Part shown: positions 1-6,324 of the stretch, in pieces
How positions within the stretch are numbered: position 1 is the stretch's first letter
Layout of the letters: every line of letters starts with the position of its first letter
Source of the DNA: an uncultured Acidobacteriota bacterium
GTDB taxonomy: Bacteria; Acidobacteriota; Terriglobia; UBA7540
NCBI GenBank assembly: GCA_937900045.1
Contig: CALCEB010000213.1
Coordinates: forward strand, 1 to 6,744
Direction: 5' to 3'
DNA length: 6,744 nt
Translations under genes and position numbers: made by a program
Notes under the pieces: generated by a model
What the model saw: the letters and a program-made list of their open reading frames with translations, nothing else
Database searches by the model: none
Told to the model about the DNA's origin: nothing

Positions 1-186
1 GTGCTGATTCCCATCCTAGAAGAAATCGTTGGTTGGGACACCGCGCACATTCGCGCCTTCTTTGAAGCCCGAAGATTGCTAATCCAGGAGTGGGATCGCG
101 TCCGCACGGACTGGCTCACCATCACTTCGAGTCAATCTCAAGATGAACAACCGATAGAAAAGTCGCCAAGCACAACCCGCTCATGA
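1..186 (+). CDS. C-terminal fragment of an unidentified protein
   Basis: The reading frame is open from the first base and ends at TGA (184-186), giving 61 codons. The first codon is GTG, but nothing upstream can be seen, so this is most likely the 3' end of a longer gene. Residues 1-41 look like folded protein: an aliphatic start (IPILEEIVG), then a charged, Trp-containing helical stretch (AFFEARRLLIQEWDRVR). The last 20 residues (SSQSQDEQPIEKSPSTTRS region) are polar and low in complexity, as in a disordered tail. I do not recognise the family. A gap of about 140 bp without a gene separates it from the convergent exported-protein gene. A chance open frame is possible because only 61 codons are visible. 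Confidence 0.45.
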   Translation: MLIPILEEIVGWDTAHIRAFFEARRLLIQEWDRVRTDWLTITSSQSQDEQPIEKSPSTTRS

Positions 187-326
187 GGGGCAGAGTTAAG
201 GAAAAAGGCACCGTCTAATATTACTATGTTAAGTTTGCGACGATGGCCGCTAATTTCATGCTGTGAAACACCATTCACTGTCACAAAGATTGAACTAGGA
301 CAATCTCGGTCCTCGCCTCACTTTTA

Positions 327-1853
327 CTATCTGAACTTCGACTGCGGCTCGACATAACTTAACACAGTAATACTAATGCTTGCTTTTTTCGGCGCAGGCT
401 GGGGCAGCGCACCCGGCGGTTTGGAGCGGTGCTCACCGAAGCGGATTTCCATGGGCGTGTCTTTGGGGAAGACGACGTCCTGGCCGCGCGTGAGCAGATG
501 CGAGTAGACAGACCATGCGGCGCCGTATGCGGCCAACGCGGCCGTCACGGGTTGAGAACGCAGGCTGAGGGCCAGCAGGGTACCGATGAGCCGGAAGCCG
601 ATACCGCCTGCCACAATCTGCCCGCCGGCGGGGCCGCTGGTGTCCGTGTAGACGCGGCCGGGGCGGACATCGTGGTCCGGCATGGCGGACTGTGTGGCAA
701 TCAACACGGCGATGGCGGGTGCGGCGTAATCCATCTTGGTTGTCGTGGAGTGCGCTCCGCCCTCGGAATCGAGCTTCACCTTTTCTTTTTTATCCACTAC
801 CACTCCGGCCAAGCTTCCCTCCACATAATGCGGAATCCCGTGGGGGGTCTGAATTTTGTCGAATGTGAAACGAAGGACGCCGTTGCGATGCAGATGCAAA
901 CGCTGCGCCGGTTTGGCCTTCACCACCAGGCCTTCCAGCTTGCTACCCTCCGGAATGATTAGTTGGTGACCTTCAGAGAAAACCGGCCGGGTGATAATTG
1001 CCTCAACCGGCGTGCCTCGATGCGCCGTTGCAGAACTAATCGTGGTGAGTAAGCTGGCTTCCACCACGCTACCCGTAGGCGGAACCGTTCCAACGGATTT
1101 TAGCTCCGAGGAAGCTACTTGCGCCTGATTTATAGTGACCGGCGTTTCCAGGTCAGCGGTAAATCGCGTGCCCGCCGGAAGGTAAGGGTGGTGGTAAGGG
1201 AGCTGTGCGATTAGGAATGTTTTCAGCCGGTGCATGCGGCCCGGGTCTTTGATGGCGGCCATCACTTGCTTTTTCTCGGACTTGATCTGCTTCTTGGCAG
1301 AGTCAATGGCCTCGGAGGCGGCGCCTTTCTTCTTGGCCTTGCCTGAGCTTGCGGTTTCAAGATGCACCACCTGCGCCGTACCCGGGGAAACTGCGGTCTT
1401 AATGGGGATCTTGCGGCCATCCTTCAGTAACAGCGTGTCAAACTCTACTTTTGCCGTGCGCAAGGGCGTGAAATCCCCTTGAAGCATCGCCTGGGCGCGT
1501 TGCTTGCGGGGAGCGTCCTTCACTTTGGTTACATGACCCAGCACCTTGCTTCCGGCTGGCACCGCAACCCGGTCAAACGCATAGATGGGTTGAAGGAGGA
1601 TTCCTTCCACCGACTCGCCTTTGCCATGGATGGGCACCCGCTGGTCCAGCGCAATGCCGAGCGCCGTACCCTTTTCAAGGGTCAAGGGAACAGTAATGAT
1701 GGGATCGGACGATGCCGCGCTTTTCGGGTTAGCGTGATGTTCCGCTTGGGCATGAACCGGAGGACCCAGGAAGGAAGCGAAGAAGAAGACTATAAGTGCC
1801 GATTCCGGAAGTCGAGGACAAATAGTACTCAATCTTGAATCTTTGCGTCCCAT
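327..1853 (-). CDS. Exported protein of unknown function with duplicated domain
   Basis: The protein has 508 residues counted from the ATG at 1853. An in-frame ATG at 1880 would add nine residues, but it has no ribosome binding site and sits at the predicted transcription start of a TGC-TAAAAT box; the 1853 ATG follows GGGGA. The N-terminus resembles a Sec signal peptide: basic n-region, hydrophobic core ALIVFFFASFLG, and a likely signal peptidase I site after AQA near residue 37. Two related domains follow, at about 61-154 and 266-349, sharing V-E-(G/A)-I, P-(I/V)-(Y/F) and P-x-G-S-K-x-x-G-x-V. A Lys-rich linker (167-211) lies between them, and a further LPAGTRF motif is at about 225. The C-terminal third has Ala/Gly-rich hydrophobic stretches (377-390, 411-431, 436-454) and a closing FPKDTPMEIRFG motif (about 462-473). 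The PAGSK/PAGT motifs recall TrbI/VirB10-like beta folds, but no such assignment is secure. Location is probably periplasm or envelope. Function is unknown. Confidence 0.85.
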   Translation of the reverse strand: MGRKDSRLSTICPRLPESALIVFFFASFLGPPVHAQAEHHANPKSAASSDPIITVPLTLEKGTALGIALDQRVPIHGKGESVEGILLQPIYAFDRVAVPAGSKVLGHVTKVKDAPRKQRAQAMLQGDFTPLRTAKVEFDTLLLKDGRKIPIKTAVSPGTAQVVHLETASSGKAKKKGAASEAIDSAKKQIKSEKKQVMAAIKDPGRMHRLKTFLIAQLPYHHPYLPAGTRFTADLETPVTINQAQVASSELKSVGTVPPTGSVVEASLLTTISSATAHRGTPVEAIITRPVFSEGHQLIIPEGSKLEGLVVKAKPAQRLHLHRNGVLRFTFDKIQTPHGIPHYVEGSLAGVVVDKKEKVKLDSEGGAHSTTTKMDYAAPAIAVLIATQSAMPDHDVRPGRVYTDTSGPAGGQIVAGGIGFRLIGTLLALSLRSQPVTAALAAYGAAWSVYSHLLTRGQDVVFPKDTPMEIRFGEHRSKPPGALPQPAPKKASISITVLSYVEPQSKFR

Positions 1854-1885
1854 GTCTTCCCCGGCTTTCCTAATTCTCATGCGCT

Positions 1886-1894
1886 ATTTTAGCA
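1886..1894 (-). promoter_or_regulatory. Candidate extended -10 promoter of the exported-protein gene
   Basis: Read on the - strand the sequence is TGC-TAAAAT, an extended -10 (TGn) followed by a box with five of six matches to TATAAT. The predicted transcription start falls near 1879, on the first in-frame ATG (1880), so this element favours translation from the ATG at 1853. I see no convincing -35 hexamer at 16-18 bp, which is tolerable for an extended -10 promoter. The call is based on pattern only. Confidence 0.3.
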
Positions 1895-2045
1895 GGATTG
1901 TGAGGCGCAACAGTCTCAGTATCCTTTGACGCAAGTTTCGCTGATGAGGTTTGCTTGGCAATGGAGTTGAAACATGGGGACCTTCAGGAACCGCTTGTGC
2001 TCAACGGATTTCATTCGGACTGAACCACCCTCTTCGGGCCGGGTC

Positions 2046-3587
2046 CTATCCTCCTCCGGCGCCGATTCTCTCAAGCTCTGCTCCGGTTTCCGCCGACACA
2101 TCTTCATGGAGCGAATTACCGTGCGCGTCCATGGTGACAATAGCGGGGAAGTCCTTGGCCGTGAGGCGCCACATGGCTTCCGGAACGCCGAGTTCGTCGA
2201 GCAGCTCGACACCGGTTACCTGTGGCAGGCAGCGCGCGTAGTATTGTGCTGCTCCACCAATGGCGTGGAGATACACGGCGCCACATTCCTCCAGAGCCGC
2301 CAGCGTTTTCTTGCCCATGCCGCCCTTTCCCATCACTCCGCGCAAGCCGTATTTGCGAATGACTTCCGCCTCATAAGGTTCCTCACGGATGCTGGTCGTT
2401 GGGCCGGCGGCCGTCACCCGCCAGCGTTGGTTGGGAGGATTTCCTTCTTGCATCATCACGGGCCCACAGTGATAAAGGATGGCGCCGCGCAAGTCGGTAG
2501 GGGATTCGTGATGCAGCAGGTAGTGGTGCAGGGCGTCGCGGCCAGTAACCAAAGGCCCATTTATCAGCACCACGTCACCCACCTTGAGGGCGCGCACTTG
2601 GTCTTCGGTGAGTGGCGCCTCCAGCCGCACTTCGCGGCCGGTCAGGTGAAACCGGGAGTTTTCACTGATCAGCCTCTCGACAGGACGGTCCGGGTCACGA
2701 TAGAGCCATTTGTTGATGGCGCCGCTTTCCGAGTCGATCATCACACCCAGGCGGCGGAAGGCCCAGCAATCGTAAGCTACGGAAACAAAGAAACTCGCCG
2801 GCAGACGGTTCGCTGCGGTAATCTTGCAGCCAATCAGCGAGGCTTTACCTCCGAAGCCCATCGTACCCACGCCGATCTTGTTCGCTTCCTCCATCACTTC
2901 GTCTTCCAGCTTGGCAAGAACTGGGTTAGGATTCAAATCGTCCAATGAGCGAAAGAGTTGCTGCTTCGCCAAATGATAACCTTCAGCCCGGTCGCTCCCG
3001 ATGCAAACACCGATTGCCCCGGGCGCGCACCCTTGGCCCTGCGCCTGCCACACGGCATGAAGGATACATTTGCGGACGCCTTCCAGGTCGCGGTCGGCAC
3101 GGCCCAGGTGATCGAGATTGCACGGGACGGAATACTGAATATTCTTATTTTCGCAGCCGCCTCCCTTCAGGATCAGCCGCACTTCAATGACATTTTCCTC
3201 CCACTGTTCAAAATGTGTGACCGGCGTTCCGGGCCCCAAGTTGGTGCCCGTGTTCTTGCCCGTCAACGAATCCACTGAATTGGGGCGGAGTTTGCCGCGC
3301 TTCGTCGCTTCCACCACCGCTTCCTCGATCTGCTTGCGCATTTCGATTTGGTTGACGCCCACCGGAGTCTTGATTTCAAATGTGGGGAAGCCCGTATCCT
3401 GGCAGATGGGACCTTCGTTGTCAGTGGCCATATCGATGTTTTCCCCGATGATGCTCAGGGCCTGCCCCGCCTTGGACTCCGGACGTTCCGTCTTGAGGGC
3501 CCAGGCCATGGCCTGGCGGACATCCGGAGGCATGTTGGTGGACGTCTGAATGATCAGTTCGAGCATGCTTTGTTTGAAGAATTGCAT
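2046..3587 (-). CDS. fumA: Class I fumarate hydratase, fused alpha and beta domains
   Basis: This 513-residue oxygen-sensitive [4Fe-4S] hydro-lyase should interconvert fumarate and L-malate in the cytoplasm (TCA cycle). The N-terminal (alpha) domain, about 1-290, carries ICQDTG (Cys62), GGGCENK (142-148), QGCAPG (Cys187) and AYDCWAFRR (Cys274). Judged against E. coli FumA from memory, Cys62, Cys187 and Cys274 are the likely cluster ligands. The C-terminal (beta) domain, about 310-513, has GPLVTGRDALHH, HCGPVM, AAGPTTSIR, KGGMGKKT and DFPAIVTMDAHGN. The motifs match the two-subunit fumarase/tartrate dehydratase type more closely than E. coli FumA, with both subunits joined in one chain. The ATG at 3587 is preceded by GAGG with a 5-nt spacer. 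The exported-protein gene lies downstream on the same strand beyond a gap of about 190 bp, so co-transcription is uncertain. L-tartrate dehydratase is the main alternative activity. The symbol is used in the general class I sense. Confidence 0.93.
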   Translation of the reverse strand: MQFFKQSMLELIIQTSTNMPPDVRQAMAWALKTERPESKAGQALSIIGENIDMATDNEGPICQDTGFPTFEIKTPVGVNQIEMRKQIEEAVVEATKRGKLRPNSVDSLTGKNTGTNLGPGTPVTHFEQWEENVIEVRLILKGGGCENKNIQYSVPCNLDHLGRADRDLEGVRKCILHAVWQAQGQGCAPGAIGVCIGSDRAEGYHLAKQQLFRSLDDLNPNPVLAKLEDEVMEEANKIGVGTMGFGGKASLIGCKITAANRLPASFFVSVAYDCWAFRRLGVMIDSESGAINKWLYRDPDRPVERLISENSRFHLTGREVRLEAPLTEDQVRALKVGDVVLINGPLVTGRDALHHYLLHHESPTDLRGAILYHCGPVMMQEGNPPNQRWRVTAAGPTTSIREEPYEAEVIRKYGLRGVMGKGGMGKKTLAALEECGAVYLHAIGGAAQYYARCLPQVTGVELLDELGVPEAMWRLTAKDFPAIVTMDAHGNSLHEDVSAETGAELERIGAGGG

Positions 3588-3607
3588 AAGGACCTCATTA
3601 CCTTGAT

Positions 3608-3623
3608 GGCTGAAACATCAGCC
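3608..3623 (-). promoter_or_regulatory. Inverted repeat in the fumarase 5' leader
   Basis: GGCTGA and TCAGCC form a perfect 6-bp stem around a 4-nt loop. It lies 21-36 nt upstream of the fumarase start codon and 12 nt beyond the ribosome binding site. As DNA it could be an operator; as RNA a small leader hairpin that affects initiation. No function can be assigned from sequence alone. Confidence 0.3.
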
Positions 3624-3782
3624 CGCTCATTGACGAATCAGGCCGCCTTAAAAACTTCAATTTGCCATGGGTGCGGCCTCCACCCTGCAACAACCCAATC
3701 TCTCCTGTTTCCAGTTTAGCCCAGAGCGAGGCGATAAGCACATCCGGCAGCTTTGCATCTGTTCGCACTCAAGTCTCTGACG

Positions 3783-3802
3783 CCGGATGAATCCGGTATA
3801 AT
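3783..3802 (+). promoter_or_regulatory. Candidate -10 box with abutting palindrome upstream of the Rieske gene
   Basis: A perfect -10 hexamer TATAAT (3797-3802) directly follows a 14-bp palindrome, CCGGAT-GA-ATCCGG (3783-3796). The palindrome fills most of the spacer where RNA polymerase would bind, a typical repressor position. The -35 is weak: TCTGAC at 3776-3781 would leave only a 15-bp spacer. Transcription from here would start near 3809, ruling out the ATG at 3801 on that transcript and favouring the ATG at 3822, which follows GGGA with 6-nt spacing. Confidence 0.4.
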
Positions 3803-3821
3803 GACTTCGACGGGAAAATCC

Positions 3822-4910
3822 ATGGAACAAGAGTATTCGCCTGCCGTTGAGACTCCCGGCTCTGAGATGTTGCGGGGTTTTTGGTATCCGGCGCTCCGCA
3901 GCAGGGAACTGCATGGGCGGAGATTGCACAAGTCCATGCTGCTGGGTGTTCCGCTGGTCATGGGGCGCGAAGCTGAAGGGCGGCCGTTCGCCATGCGTGA
4001 CAGTTGTCCCCACCGCGGCATTCCGCTTTCTTACGGCCACTTTGATGGCAAGGAAGTGGAGTGTTCCTATCATGGCTGGCGATTTGACGCCCGATCCGGC
4101 CAGTGCAAGGAGATTCCATCCCTGATGCCGGGATCGAAGTTGCGAGTCGATAAGATTTATGCCACACATTTCCACGCTGAAGATCAGGACGGCTACGTCT
4201 GGGTTTATATGGCGGAAGCGGGCGTGAAGGTTGACACGCCTCCACCCGCGCCGCGCCTGGCAGTATTCAGCGACCGTTACAAGATCGCGCATCTTGCCGC
4301 CCCGCTGCCCGTGAGCGTGGACCACGGAATCATCGGGTTGATGGATCCCGCCCACGGACCTTTTGTGCATCAGGCTTGGTGGTGGCGTTCCCGCCGCAGC
4401 ATCCAGGAAAAGGAAAAAACCTTTGAGCCAGTTCCCAATGGTTTTCGTATCGTTGCCCATTCTCCTTCGGCCAACAGCGCCGCGTATAAACTCTTGGGCG
4501 TTTACGGCAAGCCCATCACCACGACCATTGAGTTTGTCCTGCCCAACATGCGTTTTGAGCAAATCCATTGCGGCGATTACTGGTTTTCCAGCCGCACCAC
4601 CGTGACGCCCATCACCCCGAACGAATGCCGCATCGATTTCTGCGCGGCGTGGAACGTGTTCCGGTGGTTTCCGCTGATGGCGCCCATCTTCCGCATGTTT
4701 GGGAAGAGGTTTATTGGCCAGGACCAGCGCACCATGGTGCAACAATCCGAAGGTTTGAAATACAATCCCGCGCTCATGCTGGTGGATGATGCGGACCGTC
4801 CTGCCAAATGGTACTTCCAATTGAAACGCGCCTACCTTGAATCCCGGCGGAAGGGCGGGGAAATGCAACATCCCATTCCCGGCCGCGTGACCCTGCACTG
4901 GCGAAGTTAG
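3822..4910 (+). CDS. Rieske [2Fe-2S] non-heme iron oxygenase, alpha-subunit type
   Basis: The protein has 362 residues from the ATG at 3822. The ATG at 3801 (seven residues longer) or a TTG at 3753 are alternatives, but both lack a good ribosome binding site. The N-terminal Rieske domain has C-x-H (Cys62, His64), 16 residues, then C-x2-H (Cys81, His84), with the family-typical GFWYPAL entry at 19-25. The catalytic domain carries D-x2-H-x4-H: Asp175 as the probable bridging residue and His178/His183 as mononuclear iron ligands. Asp301 in GQDQRTMVQQ is the likely third ligand. The length and single-chain layout resemble the pheophorbide a oxygenase / vanillate demethylase-like branch, which performs O2-dependent hydroxylation, demethylation or desaturation. 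The substrate cannot be read from sequence. No ferredoxin or reductase partner is nearby, so electrons must come from elsewhere in the genome. The gene is divergent from fumarase and convergent with the LOG gene. Confidence 0.9.
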   Translation: MEQEYSPAVETPGSEMLRGFWYPALRSRELHGRRLHKSMLLGVPLVMGREAEGRPFAMRDSCPHRGIPLSYGHFDGKEVECSYHGWRFDARSGQCKEIPSLMPGSKLRVDKIYATHFHAEDQDGYVWVYMAEAGVKVDTPPPAPRLAVFSDRYKIAHLAAPLPVSVDHGIIGLMDPAHGPFVHQAWWWRSRRSIQEKEKTFEPVPNGFRIVAHSPSANSAAYKLLGVYGKPITTTIEFVLPNMRFEQIHCGDYWFSSRTTVTPITPNECRIDFCAAWNVFRWFPLMAPIFRMFGKRFIGQDQRTMVQQSEGLKYNPALMLVDDADRPAKWYFQLKRAYLESRRKGGEMQHPIPGRVTLHWRS

Positions 4911-4983
4911 CGGCTTTTCTCGCGGACGCTCATCGAAAGGGCAGGATTTCAACCCCGCCGTATACCGCAACATTTGAAACCGG

Positions 4984-5009
4984 GCTTCAACCCTTGAAGT
5001 TAGGACTTC
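4984..5009. repeat. Two overlapping inverted repeats between convergent genes
   Basis: CTTCAA-CCC-TTGAAG (4985-4999) is a perfect 6-bp stem with a 3-nt loop. GAAGT-TAGG-ACTTC (4996-5009) is a second perfect stem of 5 bp that reuses the right arm of the first, so the two hairpins cannot form together. They start just past the LOG stop codon and about 75 bp past the Rieske stop. Upstream, TTTCAA and TTGAAA form a looser third pair (about 4949-4980). No T-tract follows on either strand, so this is not a canonical intrinsic terminator. It may be a small intergenic palindromic repeat or a weak two-way 3' end structure. Confidence 0.4.
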
Positions 5010-5012
5010 ATG

Positions 5013-5882
5013 TTAGAAGAAATGCCTCTGCAAAGCGGGACGTAGTGTGCGGTCGCGGCTCAGCCTCCTTTTCAGAGCTTCGAACGCGTCCTCCGGTGTA
5101 TCGGCATATTCAATCAATCCCAGATCCTCCTGGCTGATGGTTCCGGACTGCGCCAGCCAATCAAAATTAATCGCCCGCTTCCAGAATTGCGATCCGTATA
5201 GCAGGATTGCAGCGCGATGGCCCATTTTGCCGGTTTGCACGAGCGTTAGAAATTCGGATAGTTCGTCTATAGTTCCGAATCCACCTGGAAAGACGATCAG
5301 GGCTTTGGCCGGTTGAGCAAACCACAGCTTGCGCATGAAGAAGTAATGGAACAGGAAGCTTAACTCGGGGGTGATGTAGGGGTTCGGCTCTTGTTCGAAA
5401 GGCAACAGGATGTTCAGGCCCACCGACTTGCCTCCCGCCTCCGCGGCGCCCCGGTTGGCGGCCTCCATGATGCCCGGTCCTCCGCCGGAGCATACTACCA
5501 GAAACCCACTGCCGCGATTCAAGCGGAGCGACCAGTTGGTGATCATCTGCGCCAAGGTGCGCGCTTCCTCGTAATAGCGCGACATGTCCAACGCCATGTG
5601 CGCCGCCTCAATCTCAGCGGAGGTATGAGAGTCCGGTTGTTTTGCCATTTCATCTTCCAACTGGCGAAGGCGGTGAATGGCTACATCGCGGGGCAGAATG
5701 CGGGCTGAGCCAAAGAAGACCACGGTATTCTGCACACCCGCTTTCCGCAGCTTCACCTGCGGCTCAAGATATTCGGAGAGGATGCGGATGGTCCGGGCCT
5801 CGGAAGTCTTCAGAAATTCGTCGTTAAAGTATGCCAGCTCAGGTTGCCTTGAATTCTTGGGTCGCGGTGAACGATTAGCCAT
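5013..5882 (-). CDS. LOG-family (TIGR00730-type) Rossmann-fold nucleotide-processing protein
   Basis: The protein has 289 residues from ATG 5882, preceded by AGAGG with 5-nt spacing. The family releases the base from nucleoside 5'-monophosphates; members include cytokinin-activating LOG phosphoribohydrolases and PpnN-like nucleosidases. Hallmarks are VVFFGSAR (54-61), SGGGPGIMEAANRGA (132-146), FFMRK (181-185) with the conserved Arg184, and PGGFGTIDEL (199-208) with the catalytic-position Glu207. The chain is longer than classic LOGs of about 190 residues. It has a polar N-terminal extension (1-50), an inserted charged helical segment (about 62-100) between GSAR and YYEEAR, and a C-terminal tail of about 40 residues that ends in HFF. 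It is probably a cytoplasmic nucleotide-salvage enzyme. Older annotation calls such proteins putative lysine decarboxylase, which is misleading. Cytokinin production should not be assumed. Confidence 0.92.
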   Translation of the reverse strand: MANRSPRPKNSRQPELAYFNDEFLKTSEARTIRILSEYLEPQVKLRKAGVQNTVVFFGSARILPRDVAIHRLRQLEDEMAKQPDSHTSAEIEAAHMALDMSRYYEEARTLAQMITNWSLRLNRGSGFLVVCSGGGPGIMEAANRGAAEAGGKSVGLNILLPFEQEPNPYITPELSFLFHYFFMRKLWFAQPAKALIVFPGGFGTIDELSEFLTLVQTGKMGHRAAILLYGSQFWKRAINFDWLAQSGTISQEDLGLIEYADTPEDAFEALKRRLSRDRTLRPALQRHFF

Positions 5883-6049
5883 AGGGACCTCTTCGAAGTA
5901 TTTTGTTGACGGCTCGAATTGAGGGGTCCGGAAATCTTAGGTTTTTGATTTCACTGATATAGAAACGCGCCAAGCTCCGGCTCTCTGTTGCGGCCAATAA
6001 ATCTCTCGAGCCTTTGTTGCGCCCGGTGACGCACTGGCGGCGCGACCGT

Positions 6050-6065
6050 TGTGATTTACTTCACG
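6050..6065. promoter_or_regulatory. CRP/FNR-superfamily-like operator
   Basis: The sequence TGTGA-TTTACT-TCACG matches the CRP consensus TGTGA-N6-TCACA at nine of ten positions, with the correct 6-bp spacer. It lies about 168 bp upstream of the LOG start and has no + strand gene just downstream. The match is to the E. coli-type motif. Whether this organism has a regulator with that specificity is unknown. Confidence 0.35.
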
Positions 6066-6130
6066 TCCAATTAAGCTACAAGCTTAGCACGGTCGAGTCA
6101 GGGTGTTAGCATGGGACGGGGGTTTCGACA

Positions 6131-6145
6131 GTTTGCATGGCAAAC
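6131..6145. repeat. 15-bp palindrome GTTTGC-ATG-GCAAAC
   Basis: Perfect 6-bp arms surround a 3-bp centre in gene-free DNA about 65 bp beyond the 3' end of tRNA-Lys. The compact symmetry fits a dimeric regulator site or a small hairpin. No T-tract follows on the tRNA strand, so it is not a clear terminator. Confidence 0.3.
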
Positions 6146-6209
6146 CAGGATAATGACGCGATGGATCCTTTTTGGTGAATGGCGGGCGGAATCAGCGGGC
6201 AGATTCTTA

Positions 6210-6281
6210 TGAGCCGGCTGGGATTCGAACCCAGAACCCCTGCCTTAAAAGGGCAGTGCTCTACCATTGAGCTACCGGCCC
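6210..6281 (-). tRNA. tRNA-Lys (anticodon UUU)
   Basis: The - strand folds into a complete 72-nt cloverleaf: acceptor GGGCCGG/CCGGCTC (one G-U pair), D arm GCTC-AATGGTA-GAGC, anticodon stem CTGCC/GGCAG around loop CTTTTAA, a 5-nt variable loop, and T arm CTGGG-TTCGAAT-CCCAG. The anticodon TTT (complement of 6247-6249) reads AAA and AAG lysine codons. The discriminator base is A73, as expected for bacterial tRNA-Lys. The CCA end is not encoded (TAAG follows), so it must be added after transcription. The gene begins 16 nt after the stop of the toxin remnant on the same strand. Confidence 0.95.
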
Positions 6282-6294
6282 GCAACTATTTTTA

Positions 6295-6324
6295 AGACTA
6301 CCTTAGACGATTCGTTCCCGTAAA
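6295..6324 (-). promoter_or_regulatory. Weak candidate promoter for tRNA-Lys
   Basis: On the - strand, TTTACG (6324-6319) and TAGTCT (6300-6295) are spaced by 18 bp and would start transcription near 6288, about 7 nt before the mature tRNA 5' end. Each hexamer matches consensus at only three or four positions. The geometry is better than the sequence match. Confidence 0.2.

Larger units (their letters stand above)
5883..6209. other. 327-bp gene-free region rich in inverted repeats
   Basis: No convincing gene was found on either strand. The left end is the LOG leader with its ribosome binding site. Further right are a CRP-like palindrome (6050-6065), TAAGCT-ACA-AGCTTA (6072-6086) and GTTTGC-ATG-GCAAAC (6131-6145). 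A 33-codon open frame (6111-6212, +) runs into the tRNA and has only a weak AGGGTG ahead of it. The T-run near 6169-6173 lies on the + strand with no hairpin before it, so it does not end tRNA transcription. Confidence 0.6.

Noticed and set aside
297..313. AGGAC-AATCTCG-GTCCT inverted repeat after the exported-protein gene as a terminator
   Set aside because: The stem is only 5 bp with a 7-nt loop and no T-tract follows on either strand.
1916..2212. A 98-codon - strand frame spanning the fumarase 3' end and the following gap
   Set aside because: It overlaps the fumarase C-terminal domain in another frame, is Ser/Arg-rich without motifs, and has no separate start signal.
1974..2948. A 324-codon open frame on the + strand opposite fumarase
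   Set aside because: It lies mainly inside the unmistakable fumarase coding region, its composition is Arg/His/Gln-rich and shadow-like, and it has no family motif.
3753..3821. Longer Rieske N-terminus starting at TTG 3753 or ATG 3801
   Set aside because: There is no ribosome binding site for either, the extra residues lie before the usual start of the Rieske family, and the TATAAT box at 3797-3802 would put both starts upstream of the transcript.
3657..4973. A 438-codon open frame on the - strand opposite the Rieske gene
   Set aside because: The + strand frame has full Rieske and iron-binding motifs. The antisense product shows no recognisable motif and is rich in Arg, His and Gly, typical of a shadow frame in GC-rich DNA.
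6168..6210. GC-rich direct motifs (GGCGGGCGG and AGCGGGC) beyond the tRNA as a terminator
   Set aside because: They are direct rather than inverted repeats and lack a following T-run on the tRNA strand.
6111..6212. A 33-codon + strand frame (MGRGFRQFAW...) in the gap beside tRNA-Lys
   Set aside because: It has only a weak AGGGTG ahead of it, no family resemblance, and its end runs into the tRNA gene on the opposite strand.
6210..6281. tRNA-Lys as an integration site with a duplicated 3' end (att site)
   Set aside because: No second copy of the tRNA 3' end and no integrase gene are visible in the window.
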